Notes: a model not told the origin generated them from the letters alone. Shown: positions 1-11,050, counted from the first letter of the stretch. The stretch: DNA of 38,183 bases from Bacteroidia bacterium (GCA_025358395.1 JANYJT010000303.1:1-38183), one strand, 5' to 3'. A program made the numbers and translations.

Positions 1-1475
1 ACCATGTATTCGACTTGAGCCGGTGTTTTCATATACTCTGTCCAAACATTGCCCTGAGCACCCAATACAAATTTTGCCTCTTCAGCATTGAGTGAAGGAG
101 GAATAGGTTCATAACTGTATAATTTTTTAAGCGGCAAGTAGCCGCCGATTGCCAATGGCTCATTTTTCGGATCGGCTTGATAATGATCTAAATAGCAGAA
201 TTCACCTGGCGTCATCACAACGAAATGTCGCTCTTTGGCAGCCGCAATGCCACCATCTTCGCCTCTCCATGACATGACTGCCGCATTGGGTGCAAGGCCA
301 CCTTCAAGGATTTCATCCCAACCAATTATTTTTTTGCCTTTTTCATTTAAGAATTTTTCCATGCGCTGAACGAAAAAACTTTGAAGTTGATTCTCTGTTT
401 TGAGACCTTCAGCTTTCATCTTTTCCTGGCAAAGCGGACATTTTAGCCAGCGTGTTTTTGGACATTCGTCTCCACCAATGTGTATATACTCACCCGGGAA
501 AAGAGGTATTACTTCACTCAAAACATCCATTAGAAAAGTATCGGTTTTGGCATTCCCGGCACAAAAGACATCCTCAAAAACTCCCCATGTCCTTGCAACT
601 TCGTAAGGGCCTCCCGTGCAGCCATATTCAGGATATGCTGCCAAAGCTGCCAATGCATGCCCCGGCATTTCAATTTCAGGAACCACCGTAATAAACCGGT
701 CAGCTGCATAAGCGACCACTTCCTTAATGTCTTCCTGGGTATAAAAACCACCAACAGGAGTTCCGTCATATACCTTACTTCCATAATGACCAACCAACGT
801 CTCTTTTCTCATCGAACCAATTTCGGTCAGTTTTGGATATTTTTTGATTTCGATTCTCCAACCCTGATCCTCTGTAAGATGCCAGTGAAAAGTATTGAAT
901 TTATGAAATGCCATGTAATCCAGGTATTTTAGGATAAACTCCTTGGGCATAAAATGTCTGCCGACATCAAGATGCAATCCTCGCCAGGTGAATCGTGGAG
1001 TATCCCTGATTTCAACTGCGGGAACAACAACTTCCGACAATTTCTGCCTGAGGGGTGGCATTAGTTGAAGAAGCGTTTGTACACCGTAGAATAATCCATT
1101 CGCTGAAGGTGACTCCAGCAGAATCCCTTTCGAGGATACAAAAAGGTTATATGCCTCTTTTGAAATGGCCAGTCCGGTATTTAATTTTATAAATATGGTT
1201 TTCTTTTCAGGTGCCCCGGAGAATGCAACCTTGCATTTTATTTGATAAAAATTCTCCAGATGTCTGATTAAATCATTTGTGACATTGTGCATCTCACCAT
1301 TTTCACTGTTGATCAGGATCTTCGTCTGTGAGCCAATGGAAAATGTCCCTTCCATGTTTGTTAGCGTAGAAGGTTGCGGAATAATCTGGACATCTGGTCT
1401 TCTTACCTCAGATTGACAAGAGTATAAAAAATTGATTAACAATAAGATAGATAAATAATAATAAGTTCTGCACAT
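1..1475 (-). CDS. Beta-N-acetylhexosaminidase, GH20, lipoprotein (3' end outside window)
   Basis: Glycoside hydrolase family 20 enzyme that releases terminal N-acetylhexosamine from glycans, probably at the cell envelope. Translation from the ATG at 1475 gives a hydrophobic signal ending in a lipobox with Cys near residue 20 (LYSC). The GH20 N-terminal domain follows (residues about 25-150), then the catalytic barrel. The barrel contains GLHLDVGRHF, FHWHLTEDQGWRIEIK, VPEIEMPGHA and the catalytic pair in HIGGDE, Asp336 and Glu337, which are the substrate-assisting Asp and the acid of this family. About 491 codons are visible and no stop is reached, so the C-terminus lies off the left edge. The gene is divergent from the methionine operon. 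Family assignment is secure; the natural substrate is not known. Confidence 0.93.
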   Translation of the reverse strand, partial: MCRTYYYLSILLLINFLYSCQSEVRRPDVQIIPQPSTLTNMEGTFSIGSQTKILINSENGEMHNVTNDLIRHLENFYQIKCKVAFSGAPEKKTIFIKLNTGLAISKEAYNLFVSSKGILLESPSANGLFYGVQTLLQLMPPLRQKLSEVVVPAVEIRDTPRFTWRGLHLDVGRHFMPKEFILKYLDYMAFHKFNTFHWHLTEDQGWRIEIKKYPKLTEIGSMRKETLVGHYGSKVYDGTPVGGFYTQEDIKEVVAYAADRFITVVPEIEMPGHALAALAAYPEYGCTGGPYEVARTWGVFEDVFCAGNAKTDTFLMDVLSEVIPLFPGEYIHIGGDECPKTRWLKCPLCQEKMKAEGLKTENQLQSFFVQRMEKFLNEKGKKIIGWDEILEGGLAPNAAVMSWRGEDGGIAAAKERHFVVMTPGEFCYLDHYQADPKNEPLAIGGYLPLKKLYSYEPIPPSLNAEEAKFVLGAQGNVWTEYMKTPAQVEYM

Positions 1476-1600
1476 GATAGAAATTAATTTTATTTTCTTG
1501 TAAATCTACACAAAAACACAAATCACAGAACCTGTTTTAAATTTCATTTGATTCTGATTGTGATAAAAAATAAAAAATTATTTAGAATGATTCAAAAACA

Positions 1601-1632
1601 TTTGGAATTGTTAATTTGAGTTCATATGTTTG
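1601..1632 (+). promoter_or_regulatory. Bacteroidota sigma-70 promoter of the methionine operon
   Basis: TTTG at 1601-1604, then 20 bp, then TATGTTTG at 1625-1632. This matches the phylum's -33 TTTG and -7 TAnnTTTG boxes exactly. Transcription would start near 1639, about 220 nt before the aspartokinase ATG. Confidence 0.6.
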
Positions 1633-1769
1633 CAACATTAAAAATTAATTACGCAGGATGATTCATTTGGTTAATACATCTTTTTTCCATGATGCAAATA
1701 CACAACAGCCATGTTGCGTTTTTGCAGGCATCCCTTCTTCTCTGCGCTTCATGTCTATGTTTATGCAAT

Positions 1770-1803
1770 AGCCTTCTCTCGGGCTTAAACCTGTTTGAAG
1801 GCT
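1770..1803 (+). promoter_or_regulatory. Leader hairpin overlapping a possible leader ORF
   Basis: AGCCTTC (1770-1776) and GAAGGCT (1797-1803) form a perfect 7-bp stem around a 20-nt loop. An ATG at 1711 opens a 25-codon frame whose TAA (1786-1788) lies in the loop. This arrangement could support attenuation by translation. The peptide is not rich in Met, Thr or Lys, no U-tract follows the stem, and I recognise no known RNA class. Confidence 0.3.
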
Positions 1804-1860
1804 TTCCAGTTAGTGTTTGAAAAGACATCTTCCCAATCGTTTTCTATTAAATCATTCACA

Positions 1861-4571
<2,711 letters not shown>

Positions 4572-4610
4572 TCTATTTTTGAATTATTGACCAAGTTAAA
4601 ATTTTGAGTT

Positions 4611-5525
4611 ATGCCTTTGAATCTGCCGGATGGACTACCTGCCATCGATTTGCTGAGAGAAGAGAATATTTTTGTCATCGACCAGACAAGAGCCGAGCAT
4701 CAGGATATTCGTCCGTTGAAGATCGTCATCCTCAATTTGATGCCCCTGAAAATAGCAACCGAAACAGATCTGCTTCGGTTGCTATCGAATACACCGCTTC
4801 AGATTGAGATTGACTTTCTGCAGATCAAAGGTCATACAGCCAAAAATACCTCCCAGGATCACCTCAATGCTTTCTATAAGACCTTTCACCAGATCAAAAA
4901 GAAGAAATTTGACGGAATGATCATTACCGGTGCTCCGGTCGAACACCTGCCATTTGAAGAGGTTGACTATTGGGAGGAGATCTGTGAAATTTTTGACTGG
5001 GCACACAAAAACGTGACCTCTACCATGTTCATCTGCTGGGCCTCACAAGCCGGGCTTTACCATCATTTCGGGATCCCCAAATATCCTCTTGAAAAAAAGA
5101 TGTTTGGTGTATTTGATCACAAGGTGACTGACAGGAAGTTGCCTCTTTTCAGAGGTTTTGATGATGTTTACAGGGCACCTCATTCCCGGCATACTGAGAT
5201 AAAGGCCAAGGATTTTGATCATATCCCGGATGTGCGAATACTTTCCTTGTCAGAACAGGCAGGGGTTTACATGGCCATTGCCGAAAATGGAAAGCAGATT
5301 TTTGTCACCGGACATCCGGAATATTCACTGAGAACTTTGGATCGTGAATACAAACGAGATGTCGAAAAGGGACTTCCCATTGATGTTCCAAAAAATTATT
5401 ACTCGGGAGATAATCCGGCAGAAAGACCTGTTTTGAGTTGGCGATCACATGCCAATCTGTTGTTTATGAATTGGTTGAATTACTATGTTTATCAGGCGAC
5501 ACCCTATGATTTGCGTGATATTTAA
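4611..5525 (+). CDS. metA: Homoserine O-acetyltransferase (MetA/MetAA family)
   Basis: Activates homoserine by O-acylation for methionine synthesis. The 304-residue protein numbers in register with the studied MetA enzymes. The nucleophile is Cys142 in FICWASQAG, and the catalytic partners are His235 and Glu237 in VTGHPEYS. Residue 111 is Glu, within TGAPVEHLPFEEVDYW. In this family Glu at 111 selects acetyl-CoA, whereas E. coli MetA has Gly there and uses succinyl-CoA. Database transfer would probably call this a succinyltransferase, and the sequence argues against that. It is the third gene of the operon behind metY, whose enzyme needs the acetyl ester. Its stop codon runs straight into one arm of the inverted repeat at 5524-5587. 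Confidence 0.93.
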   Translation: MPLNLPDGLPAIDLLREENIFVIDQTRAEHQDIRPLKIVILNLMPLKIATETDLLRLLSNTPLQIEIDFLQIKGHTAKNTSQDHLNAFYKTFHQIKKKKFDGMIITGAPVEHLPFEEVDYWEEICEIFDWAHKNVTSTMFICWASQAGLYHHFGIPKYPLEKKMFGVFDHKVTDRKLPLFRGFDDVYRAPHSRHTEIKAKDFDHIPDVRILSLSEQAGVYMAIAENGKQIFVTGHPEYSLRTLDREYKRDVEKGLPIDVPKNYYSGDNPAERPVLSWRSHANLLFMNWLNYYVYQATPYDLRDI

Positions 5526-5587
5526 AGTTACTAAAGTTGTGGACTCCGAACATATTTCGATTAACCTTCAAGTACTTTAGTCACTTT
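5524..5587. repeat. Inverted repeat between convergent metA and rarA
   Basis: AAAGTTACTAAAGT (5524-5537) faces ACTTTAGTCACTTT (5574-5587): a 14-bp stem with one mismatch. It fills the gap between two convergent stop codons almost exactly, so it may end transcription from both sides. The word ACTTTAGTCACTTTAG recurs at 34611-34648. Confidence 0.7.
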
Positions 5588-5588
5588 C

Positions 5589-6863
5589 TTACTCGTAACG
5601 ATTCCTCCACCAATTTCGCAATCTTTCAAGTATTTTCTTCTCCGATTGATTATTCTGCGGGGTATAGAATCTCTTTTGGATTATTTTCGTTGGCAAGAAC
5701 TCCTGATCCACAAAATTGCCATCAAAAGAGTGTGCATATTTGTAATCCTTGCCATAATCCAGCTGTTTCATCAGTTTGGTAGGTGCATTCCGCAAGTGCA
5801 AAGGAACCGGAAGGTGACCTGAAAGCTTCACCTCAGCCAAAGCCTCATCAATTGCGGAATAGGCAGAATTGCTTTTGGGAGAGGTGGCCAGGTAGATGGC
5901 GCATTCAGAAAGTATGATTCTCGATTCCGGCATACCAATTTTATGAACGGCATCGAAAGTGCTCTGGGCCAGCAATAAAGCATTTGGATTGGCTAGTCCA
6001 ATATCTTCAGCGGACAAGATAAGTAAACGTCTTGCGATAAATTTAACATCCTCACCTCCTTCAAGCATCCTTGCAAGGTAATAGACTGCCGCATCCGGGT
6101 CTCCACCGCGAATACTTTTAATAAAGGCAGAGATTACATCGTAATGCATCTCACCGTTTTTATCATAAAGCGCCAGGTTTTCCTGCAATTTTTCCGTTAC
6201 CAGCTCATTGGTGATCAAAATTTCATCACCTCCCGAGGCATTTAAAACCAGTTCCAAAACATTTAACAATTTTCTGGCATCACCGCCAGAGAAACGCAGA
6301 AGGGCTTCTACCTCCTTCACGATAATGTTTTTTTGAGAAAGTTCGATATCCGTGTGAAGTGCGCGATCGAGTAAGATCAGCAAATCTTCCTTTTCGAGCG
6401 ATTGAAGTACATAAACCTGACAGCGGGAGAGGAGCGGAGAAATGACCTCAAAGGAAGGGTTTTCTGTGGTAGCGCCGATCAGGGTGATGATGCCCTGTTC
6501 GACAGCACCAAGAAGTGAATCCTGTTGTGCTTTGCTAAACCGGTGAATCTCATCAATAAATAAGATTGGATTTCTGGCGCTGAAAAACTGATTGTTTTTG
6601 GCTTTTTCGATGACATCACGGATATCCTTTACGCCTGAATTGATGGCACTTAGAATATAAAACGGACGATCCAGTGAATTGGCAATAATTTTGGCAAGCG
6701 TTGTTTTGCCAACACCGGGTGGTCCCCACAAGATGAAAGAAGAAAGCCGGCCTGTCGCGATCATTTTGCGGATAACAGCCCCTTCGCCAACAAGGTGTTT
6801 CTGCCCGATGTAGTCATCAAGAGAAACCGGCCTTAATCTTTCTGCAAGAGGTTGATTTGACAT
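5589..6863 (-). CDS. rarA: Replication-associated recombination protein A (RarA/MgsA), AAA+ ATPase
   Basis: Clamp-loader-like AAA+ ATPase that acts at stalled replication forks in the cytoplasm. The 424-residue length is standard. The N-terminus [13 protein letters not shown] is typical of the family. Walker A is GPPGVGKT (47-54), Walker B is LFIDEIHRF (101-109), and sensor 1 lies in [12 protein letters not shown]-terminal oligomerisation domain follows, including [18 protein letters not shown]. Its ATG lies 6 bp after the stop of the TPR gene, so the two are probably co-transcribed. That pairing does not point to a shared job that I can name. Identification is secure. Confidence 0.95.
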   Translation of the reverse strand: MSNQPLAERLRPVSLDDYIGQKHLVGEGAVIRKMIATGRLSSFILWGPPGVGKTTLAKIIANSLDRPFYILSAINSGVKDIRDVIEKAKNNQFFSARNPILFIDEIHRFSKAQQDSLLGAVEQGIITLIGATTENPSFEVISPLLSRCQVYVLQSLEKEDLLILLDRALHTDIELSQKNIIVKEVEALLRFSGGDARKLLNVLELVLNASGGDEILITNELVTEKLQENLALYDKNGEMHYDVISAFIKSIRGGDPDAAVYYLARMLEGGEDVKFIARRLLILSAEDIGLANPNALLLAQSTFDAVHKIGMPESRIILSECAIYLATSPKSNSAYSAIDEALAEVKLSGHLPVPLHLRNAPTKLMKQLDYGKDYKYAHSFDGNFVDQEFLPTKIIQKRFYTPQNNQSEKKILERLRNWWRNRYE

Positions 6864-6869
6864 CGTCGA

Positions 6870-8876
6870 TCAGTTACAATATCGTTTGATAACATTGTAC
6901 GCTTCGGTAAGGCCCAGTTCGCCGGCCCTGCTTAAATCCAGGGCGCCACCTTCAAGGTCATTCATGTATATTCGGGTCAGTCCGCGGTTAAAGTAGGCTT
7001 CCCCAAAATCAGGTTCTAACGTGATGGCCCTGGAATAATCGCTGATTGCCTTTAGATAATCGCGCTTTTTGACCTTGGTATTTGCCATGTTGAACCAGGC
7101 AAAAATAAAATTCGGGTTCATGTATAGAATGGATTCATAATCCTTGATAATTTCTTCATAATCAAGAATTTTAACCTCTTCTTTTTTGTTTTCGATGGTG
7201 GTTTTGCCACCTGTCATGTTGAGAATCTCAGGTTCGGGCAAGGAGCCTTGAGAGCGGATCACATCGACCATTTTTGCCCTCGAATTGGCCCTGCAAAAAT
7301 AGGCGAGCAAATTTCTGTTATCGGCATCAACGGCTTTCGTGAAATCCCTGATAGCCCCATTGAAATTTTCGGACTGTTCTAAAATAATTCCTCTGTTAAG
7401 ATATGCATCCGAATTTTTCTTGTTGGTTGAAACCTCAGTGTTCCAATTTTCCAGTAAATTTTTAAAGGTCTCTTTGTGAATGGATTGGTAGGCAAATGGT
7501 TTGTTCGAAATAATCAGGAATGGATCATTGTTGTTTTTATTATTGAGCGTTTCGATCTCCATATTGTAGTATTGCAGCCTGTTGTAATCCACAGAATCTT
7601 TGTTGAAAACGGAAATGACAAAATCAGGTTGCATCACAATTTTGACGTTTTTGTTTTGGACCAATCCATCCTTGATATCAGTTTCTGTTATTTTTCCATC
7701 ATCGGCTACCACGATATTTCTTCTCTTTCTATTTTGGGTGACCGGACCGCTTTTGCTCTCTTGTTTATAAGATGTTGTGTCGGCTGTTGCCGGAATTGTG
7801 TTGTTTTGGACAGCGGCAAGATTGTTGCCCGAATTGTTTGCTTGCCCTGTTTGGGCTTGTCCCTGTTGGTTGTTTTGTACCTGCTGGTTTTTCATCGTTT
7901 GATTTGGGTTTTGCCCAGGGTTTGGCAAAACGAATCCATATTGTCGTCTTTGCCGTTCCTTCTCTTCTTCAACATCCAAACGTTTCTTAAATGCGGCAAA
8001 TTTTGGATCCAATTCGGCCGCCATTGCCAGATCTTTTTCGGATCCAGGAATTTTTAAAGTTTCCTTGGCAATTCCCCTATTAAGCCAGGCAGCCGCGAGA
8101 TTTGGATCAAACTGCAAGGCCATATCGTAATCCCTGATTGCACCTTTCAGGTCGTTGAGCTGATGCTTAACAATGCCCCGATTGACATAAGCCTGAGAAG
8201 TTTTGGGATCGAGACGGATGCATAAATCATAATCCTTTAATGCACCGGCAAAATCCTTTTTCTCAAACTTAGCAATGCCTCTGACAAGATAGGCACTGGA
8301 AAAGTGCGGACGAATTCTGATGGCTGCGTCACAATCTTTGATCGCGCCATCAAGGTCGCCCTTCATTTGCTTGGCTGAGCTACGGTTCAAATAGGTATTG
8401 GCACTACCCGGCTTAAGTTCAATTGATCTGGAATAATCGGTTATTGCGCCATCAAAATCTTCCATGGCAATCTTGGTTATCCCTCTATTATTGAAAATAT
8501 TTGGATCTTCTCTGTTGTATTCCAAGGCATTAGAGTAGTCGTTTAGGGCCTCTTTGAAATTTTTCATTTCATAATTTGCCATACCACGGTACATAAAGGC
8601 TTCAGGATAGTAAGGTTTAATTTCAATTGATTTGTCAAAATCGGACTTAGCACCACGAAAGTCGTCGATGTAGAGTTTAGCCATCCCCCTGTAAAAATAT
8701 GGTTCGGGTAAGTAAGGTTTTAATTTAATGACAATGTTGAAGTTCTCAATTGCACTGACATAGTTCCCAAAATAGATACGACTTCTCGCGATATAAAAAT
8801 AATGGTCTGTCTTGAGCTGTGAAAAAGTGGAGAAATATGATAATAATATAATGAAAATCAGTAAGATACGTTTCAT
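6870..8876 (-). CDS. Secreted tetratricopeptide-repeat protein
   Basis: A 668-residue exported TPR protein of unknown partner. I chose the ATG at 8876 because it gives a clear signal peptide (MKRILLIFIILLSYFSTFSQ). An upstream in-frame ATG at 8948 would translate heptamer-repeat DNA and is unlikely. Residues about 25-300 form roughly eight TPR units, with recurring patterns such as AYVNRGIVKHQLNDLKGAI. A low-complexity linker rich in Gln, Asn and Pro follows (about 310-390), then a segment without recognised motifs. Further TPR units close the protein, one containing AYFNRGLTRIYMNDLEGG. TPR arrays hold protein partners, so a scaffold role in the periplasm or at the outer membrane is likely. 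It is followed directly by rarA. Confidence 0.85.
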   Translation of the reverse strand: MKRILLIFIILLSYFSTFSQLKTDHYFYIARSRIYFGNYVSAIENFNIVIKLKPYLPEPYFYRGMAKLYIDDFRGAKSDFDKSIEIKPYYPEAFMYRGMANYEMKNFKEALNDYSNALEYNREDPNIFNNRGITKIAMEDFDGAITDYSRSIELKPGSANTYLNRSSAKQMKGDLDGAIKDCDAAIRIRPHFSSAYLVRGIAKFEKKDFAGALKDYDLCIRLDPKTSQAYVNRGIVKHQLNDLKGAIRDYDMALQFDPNLAAAWLNRGIAKETLKIPGSEKDLAMAAELDPKFAAFKKRLDVEEEKERQRRQYGFVLPNPGQNPNQTMKNQQVQNNQQGQAQTGQANNSGNNLAAVQNNTIPATADTTSYKQESKSGPVTQNRKRRNIVVADDGKITETDIKDGLVQNKNVKIVMQPDFVISVFNKDSVDYNRLQYYNMEIETLNNKNNNDPFLIISNKPFAYQSIHKETFKNLLENWNTEVSTNKKNSDAYLNRGIILEQSENFNGAIRDFTKAVDADNRNLLAYFCRANSRAKMVDVIRSQGSLPEPEILNMTGGKTTIENKKEEVKILDYEEIIKDYESILYMNPNFIFAWFNMANTKVKKRDYLKAISDYSRAITLEPDFGEAYFNRGLTRIYMNDLEGGALDLSRAGELGLTEAYNVIKRYCN

Positions 8877-8904
8877 GTGTAGTTTGATCGAGGAATTTAT
8901 CAGA

Positions 8905-8912
8905 CAAAAATA
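8905..8912 (-). promoter_or_regulatory. Possible -7 box for the TPR-rarA operon
   Basis: On the minus strand these bases read TATTTTTG, a perfect TAnnTTTG. It would place the start of transcription about 20 nt before the ATG at 8876. I see no good TTTG at -33; that position falls in the heptamer tract. Confidence 0.35.
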
Positions 8913-8920
8913 GTAATTAT

Positions 8921-8965
8921 GAGACATGAGAGATGGGACATGAGACATAAGACATGAGAGATGAG
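8921..8965. repeat. Tandem heptamer tract, GAGACAT/GAGAGAT, six units
   Basis: From 8921 the sequence divides exactly into 7-bp units: GAGACAT, GAGAGAT, GGGACAT, GAGACAT, AAGACAT, GAGAGAT, then GAG. It is the inverse complement of the tract at 9057-9112. Confidence 0.85.
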
Positions 8966-9025
8966 CCTCCTTTTAGCAATAGTTCTTTGATAATTAGAAT
9001 TATAGTTAATGGTTAATTTTTTATA

Positions 9026-9056
9026 AAACAAAAAAAGGCTCTGCCACCGCAGAGCC
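9026..9056 (-). terminator. Rho-independent terminator of the sigma/PepSY operon
   Basis: GGCTCTGC (9037-9044) and GCAGAGCC (9049-9056) form a perfect 8-bp stem with a 4-nt loop. On the minus strand it is followed by a run of T. It lies downstream of the gene ending at 9107. Confidence 0.85.
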
Positions 9057-9112
9057 CTCATCTCTCATGTCTCATGTCTCATGTCTCATCTCTCATCTCT
9101 CATCTCTCATCT
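9057..9112. repeat. Tandem heptamer tract, CTCATGT/CTCATCT, eight units
   Basis: Eight exact 7-bp units: CTCATCT once, CTCATGT three times, then CTCATCT four times. It begins at the base of the terminator and overlaps the last codons and the stop (9107-9109) of the PepSY-like gene. It is the opposite orientation of the tract at 8921. Confidence 0.88.
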
Positions 9113-9532
9113 GAGCTCGTTCTCATCAAAATTCTGCCGATCGCGAATGTTGCCTGTATTATCAGTAATAAACAGATGTCTTACCTGGAAGTTATCGCGA
9201 ATAATAAATTCATATTCACCATCTCCGTTGGCCCTTTCGATGAAAATTGAACTCATGATCTGACCATAAAGCTCCAATTTATGACGAATATTTTCATCCA
9301 GCATTCCCAAAGTATAATTGGTTTCCGTTTTTAACCAAAATCCGGATTTTTCAAACCAGGCTATTTCCTCAATGCCGTTTACCCTGAATATTGCTTCAAA
9401 AACCCCATCTTTCTCCTTTGACCATTCAATATTAGTGGCATCCGGGAAATGTTGTCTAAAGCAGTTTAAGACCTTAATTCCTGGAGAATGGCTGGAAATG
9501 CGAAAAACGTATTTTTGAATAAGCTCCTTCAT
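9107..9532 (-). CDS. PepSY-like domain protein (BLIP-like family)
   Basis: A 141-residue protein. The pattern FPDATNIEWSKEKDGVFEA, then a strand pair around IAWFEKSGFW, resembles the PepSY-like, beta-lactamase-inhibitor-like domain (PF11396 type) that is common in Bacteroidota. Normally such domains are secreted, but I see no signal peptide here, so a cytoplasmic form or a missed start must be considered. It follows the ECF sigma gene by 114 bp on the same strand and is likely in its operon, where a regulator of the sigma factor might sit. It has no zinc anti-sigma motif or membrane segment, so an anti-sigma role is only a guess. Its stop codon lies inside a heptamer repeat tract. Confidence 0.6.
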   Translation of the reverse strand: MKELIQKYVFRISSHSPGIKVLNCFRQHFPDATNIEWSKEKDGVFEAIFRVNGIEEIAWFEKSGFWLKTETNYTLGMLDENIRHKLELYGQIMSSIFIERANGDGEYEFIIRDNFQVRHLFITDNTGNIRDRQNFDENELR

Positions 9533-9646
9533 ATTTGAGTGAATTCCTTAATTAAAATGTTCTTTTGGAAAATTATATCCTGTGGAAGATTCACTGCTGT
9601 TTGGACGAATAATCACAGAAAAGTCACTGGAAATGAATCAAAATTG

Positions 9647-10207
9647 TTACTTGTATATTTGAGAATAAAGGTATGCCACCCGTTCCCTCGCTCTTTTTAG
9701 CCTCATCTTTGTCGCACTCTCACTGATTTTTAAAGCAGTCTGAATATAGGCAATCGGGAAATTGTCTATATAATGCATCGTGAGCAAAGCTTTCTCTTCC
9801 GGGTGAATTTGGTCCATAATCTGCATGAGTCTGTCACTGTTCACCTCCTTTTCGTCAATTTCATCAATCACATCAGGCAATTCATGAGAACTGTTCCAGT
9901 CAGGATAGTTCATCTTCTTTTTAACGCGAAGGTATTCTATACAATGATTATAGGTAATTGAATATAACCATGTCGAAAAGTTTGACTCCCCCCTGAAATC
10001 TGAAAGCTTCTCAAATACTTTGCAAAATATATCCTGTACAAATTCTTGCGCCAGCACCGGGTCCTTCAAAAGGGAGTTGCATTTCTCGAAAACCTTCGCA
10101 GAATACCTGATATAGAGTATCCCAAAGAGATTTGTGTTGTGTTCGTGTTTGATCTTTTTGATGATCTCAATGTCAGGAAGATCATTCACAGACAATTTGT
10201 TAATCAT
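9647..10207 (-). CDS. RNA polymerase sigma factor, ECF type
   Basis: A 186-residue sigma-70 family factor with only regions 2 and 4, the ECF layout. Region 2 covers about residues 25-95, with VQDIFCKVFEKLSDFRG and FSTWLYSITYNHCIEYLR. Region 4 lies at the C-terminus, with IAYIQTALKISESATKMRLK as the DNA-binding helix-turn-helix. An acidic linker, VIDEIDEKEVNS, joins them. It is transcribed away from the lipoprotein gene at 10377, and the two share a 169-bp intergenic region. Regulation of that lipoprotein or of the transpeptidases is possible but not shown. No conventional anti-sigma gene is next to it. Confidence 0.9.
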   Translation of the reverse strand: MINKLSVNDLPDIEIIKKIKHEHNTNLFGILYIRYSAKVFEKCNSLLKDPVLAQEFVQDIFCKVFEKLSDFRGESNFSTWLYSITYNHCIEYLRVKKKMNYPDWNSSHELPDVIDEIDEKEVNSDRLMQIMDQIHPEEKALLTMHYIDNFPIAYIQTALKISESATKMRLKRARERVAYLYSQIYK

Positions 10208-10376
10208 TTTTTAATATTCGTAAAATGTTCTAATTTAATGAATTATAAAGATAATTTGCGTATTTGAAAAAAAAATCACATATTTGCGGTGACTTTCAGA
10301 AACCTTTGCGTCTAAAAGTTAAAATTGTTTGAACAGAAACATTGATTTACATTAATTACATTTATTTTTCAAAGTT

Positions 10377-10994
10377 ATGAAAAAAGGATTATTAAAACTG
10401 GTTACATTAAGTATTCTCGTTGTTACATTGGCAAGTTGTGCTAAAGTTCCTCAAGCCGACATTGATGCCGCTAACGTTGCTATCGAAGCTGCTAAAAAAG
10501 CAGGTGCTGATCGTTATGTTGCTGCTTCTTTCCAAGCTGCTGTCGATGCTCAGAAATCAGGTCTTGCTCAAGTTGAAGAGCAAAATGCTAAATTCGCATT
10601 GTTCAGAAATTATGACGTAGCTAAAACTACTTTGACTTCTGTTACGACTTTGTCAAACAAAGCAGTAGAAGAAACAACTGCAAGAAAAGAGGCTTTGAAA
10701 GCTGAAGTTACTGCTGCTGTTGCTGAATTGACTACAACTATCGCCGGTGACAAAGAATTGTTGGCTAAAGCCCCTAAAGGCAAAGAAGGCAAAGCTGCTG
10801 TTGAAGCTATCGGTCAGGAAATTGGTGTTGTTGAAACTGTCTTAACTGAAGTTTCTGCTGGTTTGACCAACAACGACGACATCTTAACACTTTCTGAAAA
10901 AGTTAAACCGGCTGTTGAGAAAGCTAAAGCTATCAACACTGAGTTGACAGACGTTATCGCTAAAGCTAAAGGTGGTAAGAAAGCAAAAAAATAA
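10377..10994 (+). CDS. Alanine- and lysine-rich helical lipoprotein with C-terminal lysine
   Basis: A 205-residue envelope lipoprotein. The signal ends in the lipobox LASC with Cys21, and the next residues (AKVPQ) lack a surface-export motif, so the protein probably faces the periplasm. The mature part is almost entirely helical, rich in Ala, Lys and Glu, with heptad-like spacing, and ends in GGKKAKK. Codon choice is strongly biased (GCT for Ala, GTT for Val), and a strong terminator follows directly; both suggest abundant expression. Residues 36-86 align without gaps to the N-terminal domain of the L,D-transpeptidase encoded next (about 15 of 51 identical). The family resembles DUF4398-type helical lipoproteins. 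By analogy with Braun's lipoprotein, its terminal lysine could be joined to peptidoglycan by the neighbouring enzymes; that is inference. Confidence 0.85.
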   Translation: MKKGLLKLVTLSILVVTLASCAKVPQADIDAANVAIEAAKKAGADRYVAASFQAAVDAQKSGLAQVEEQNAKFALFRNYDVAKTTLTSVTTLSNKAVEETTARKEALKAEVTAAVAELTTTIAGDKELLAKAPKGKEGKAAVEAIGQEIGVVETVLTEVSAGLTNNDDILTLSEKVKPAVEKAKAINTELTDVIAKAKGGKKAKK

Positions 10995-11020
10995 GCAACC
11001 CCTCGGTTACTTAAAAAAAT

Positions 11021-11050
11021 AACCCTCGGAATATTTCCGGGGGTTTTTTT
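11021..11050 (+). terminator. Rho-independent terminator after the lipoprotein gene
   Basis: AACCCTCGGAA (11021-11031) pairs with TTCCGGGGGTT (11035-11045), including one G-U pair, around a 3-nt loop, with a T run to 11050. It separates the lipoprotein transcript from the transpeptidase genes. Confidence 0.88.

Larger units (their letters stand above)
1476..1860. other. Divergent intergenic region with long leader of the methionine operon
   Basis: This 385-bp AT-rich gap separates the GH20 gene from aspartokinase. It holds a good Bacteroidota promoter (1601-1632) reading toward aspartokinase. Transcription from it would give a leader of about 220 nt containing a hairpin (1770-1803) and a possible 25-codon ORF (1711-1788). 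I looked for the SAM-I and SAM-II riboswitch cores and did not find either. Confidence 0.6.

Noticed and set aside
1639..1860. SAM riboswitch before the methionine operon
   Set aside because: I could not find the conserved core of SAM-I or SAM-II. Only a simple hairpin is visible, so I report an unassigned leader.
7476..8057. 193-codon plus-strand frame inside the TPR gene
   Set aside because: It overlaps a continuous TPR reading frame and its translation has no recognisable domain.
8877..8948. Extended N-terminus of the TPR protein from the ATG at 8948
   Set aside because: The extra 24 residues are translated heptamer repeat and would bury the signal peptide.
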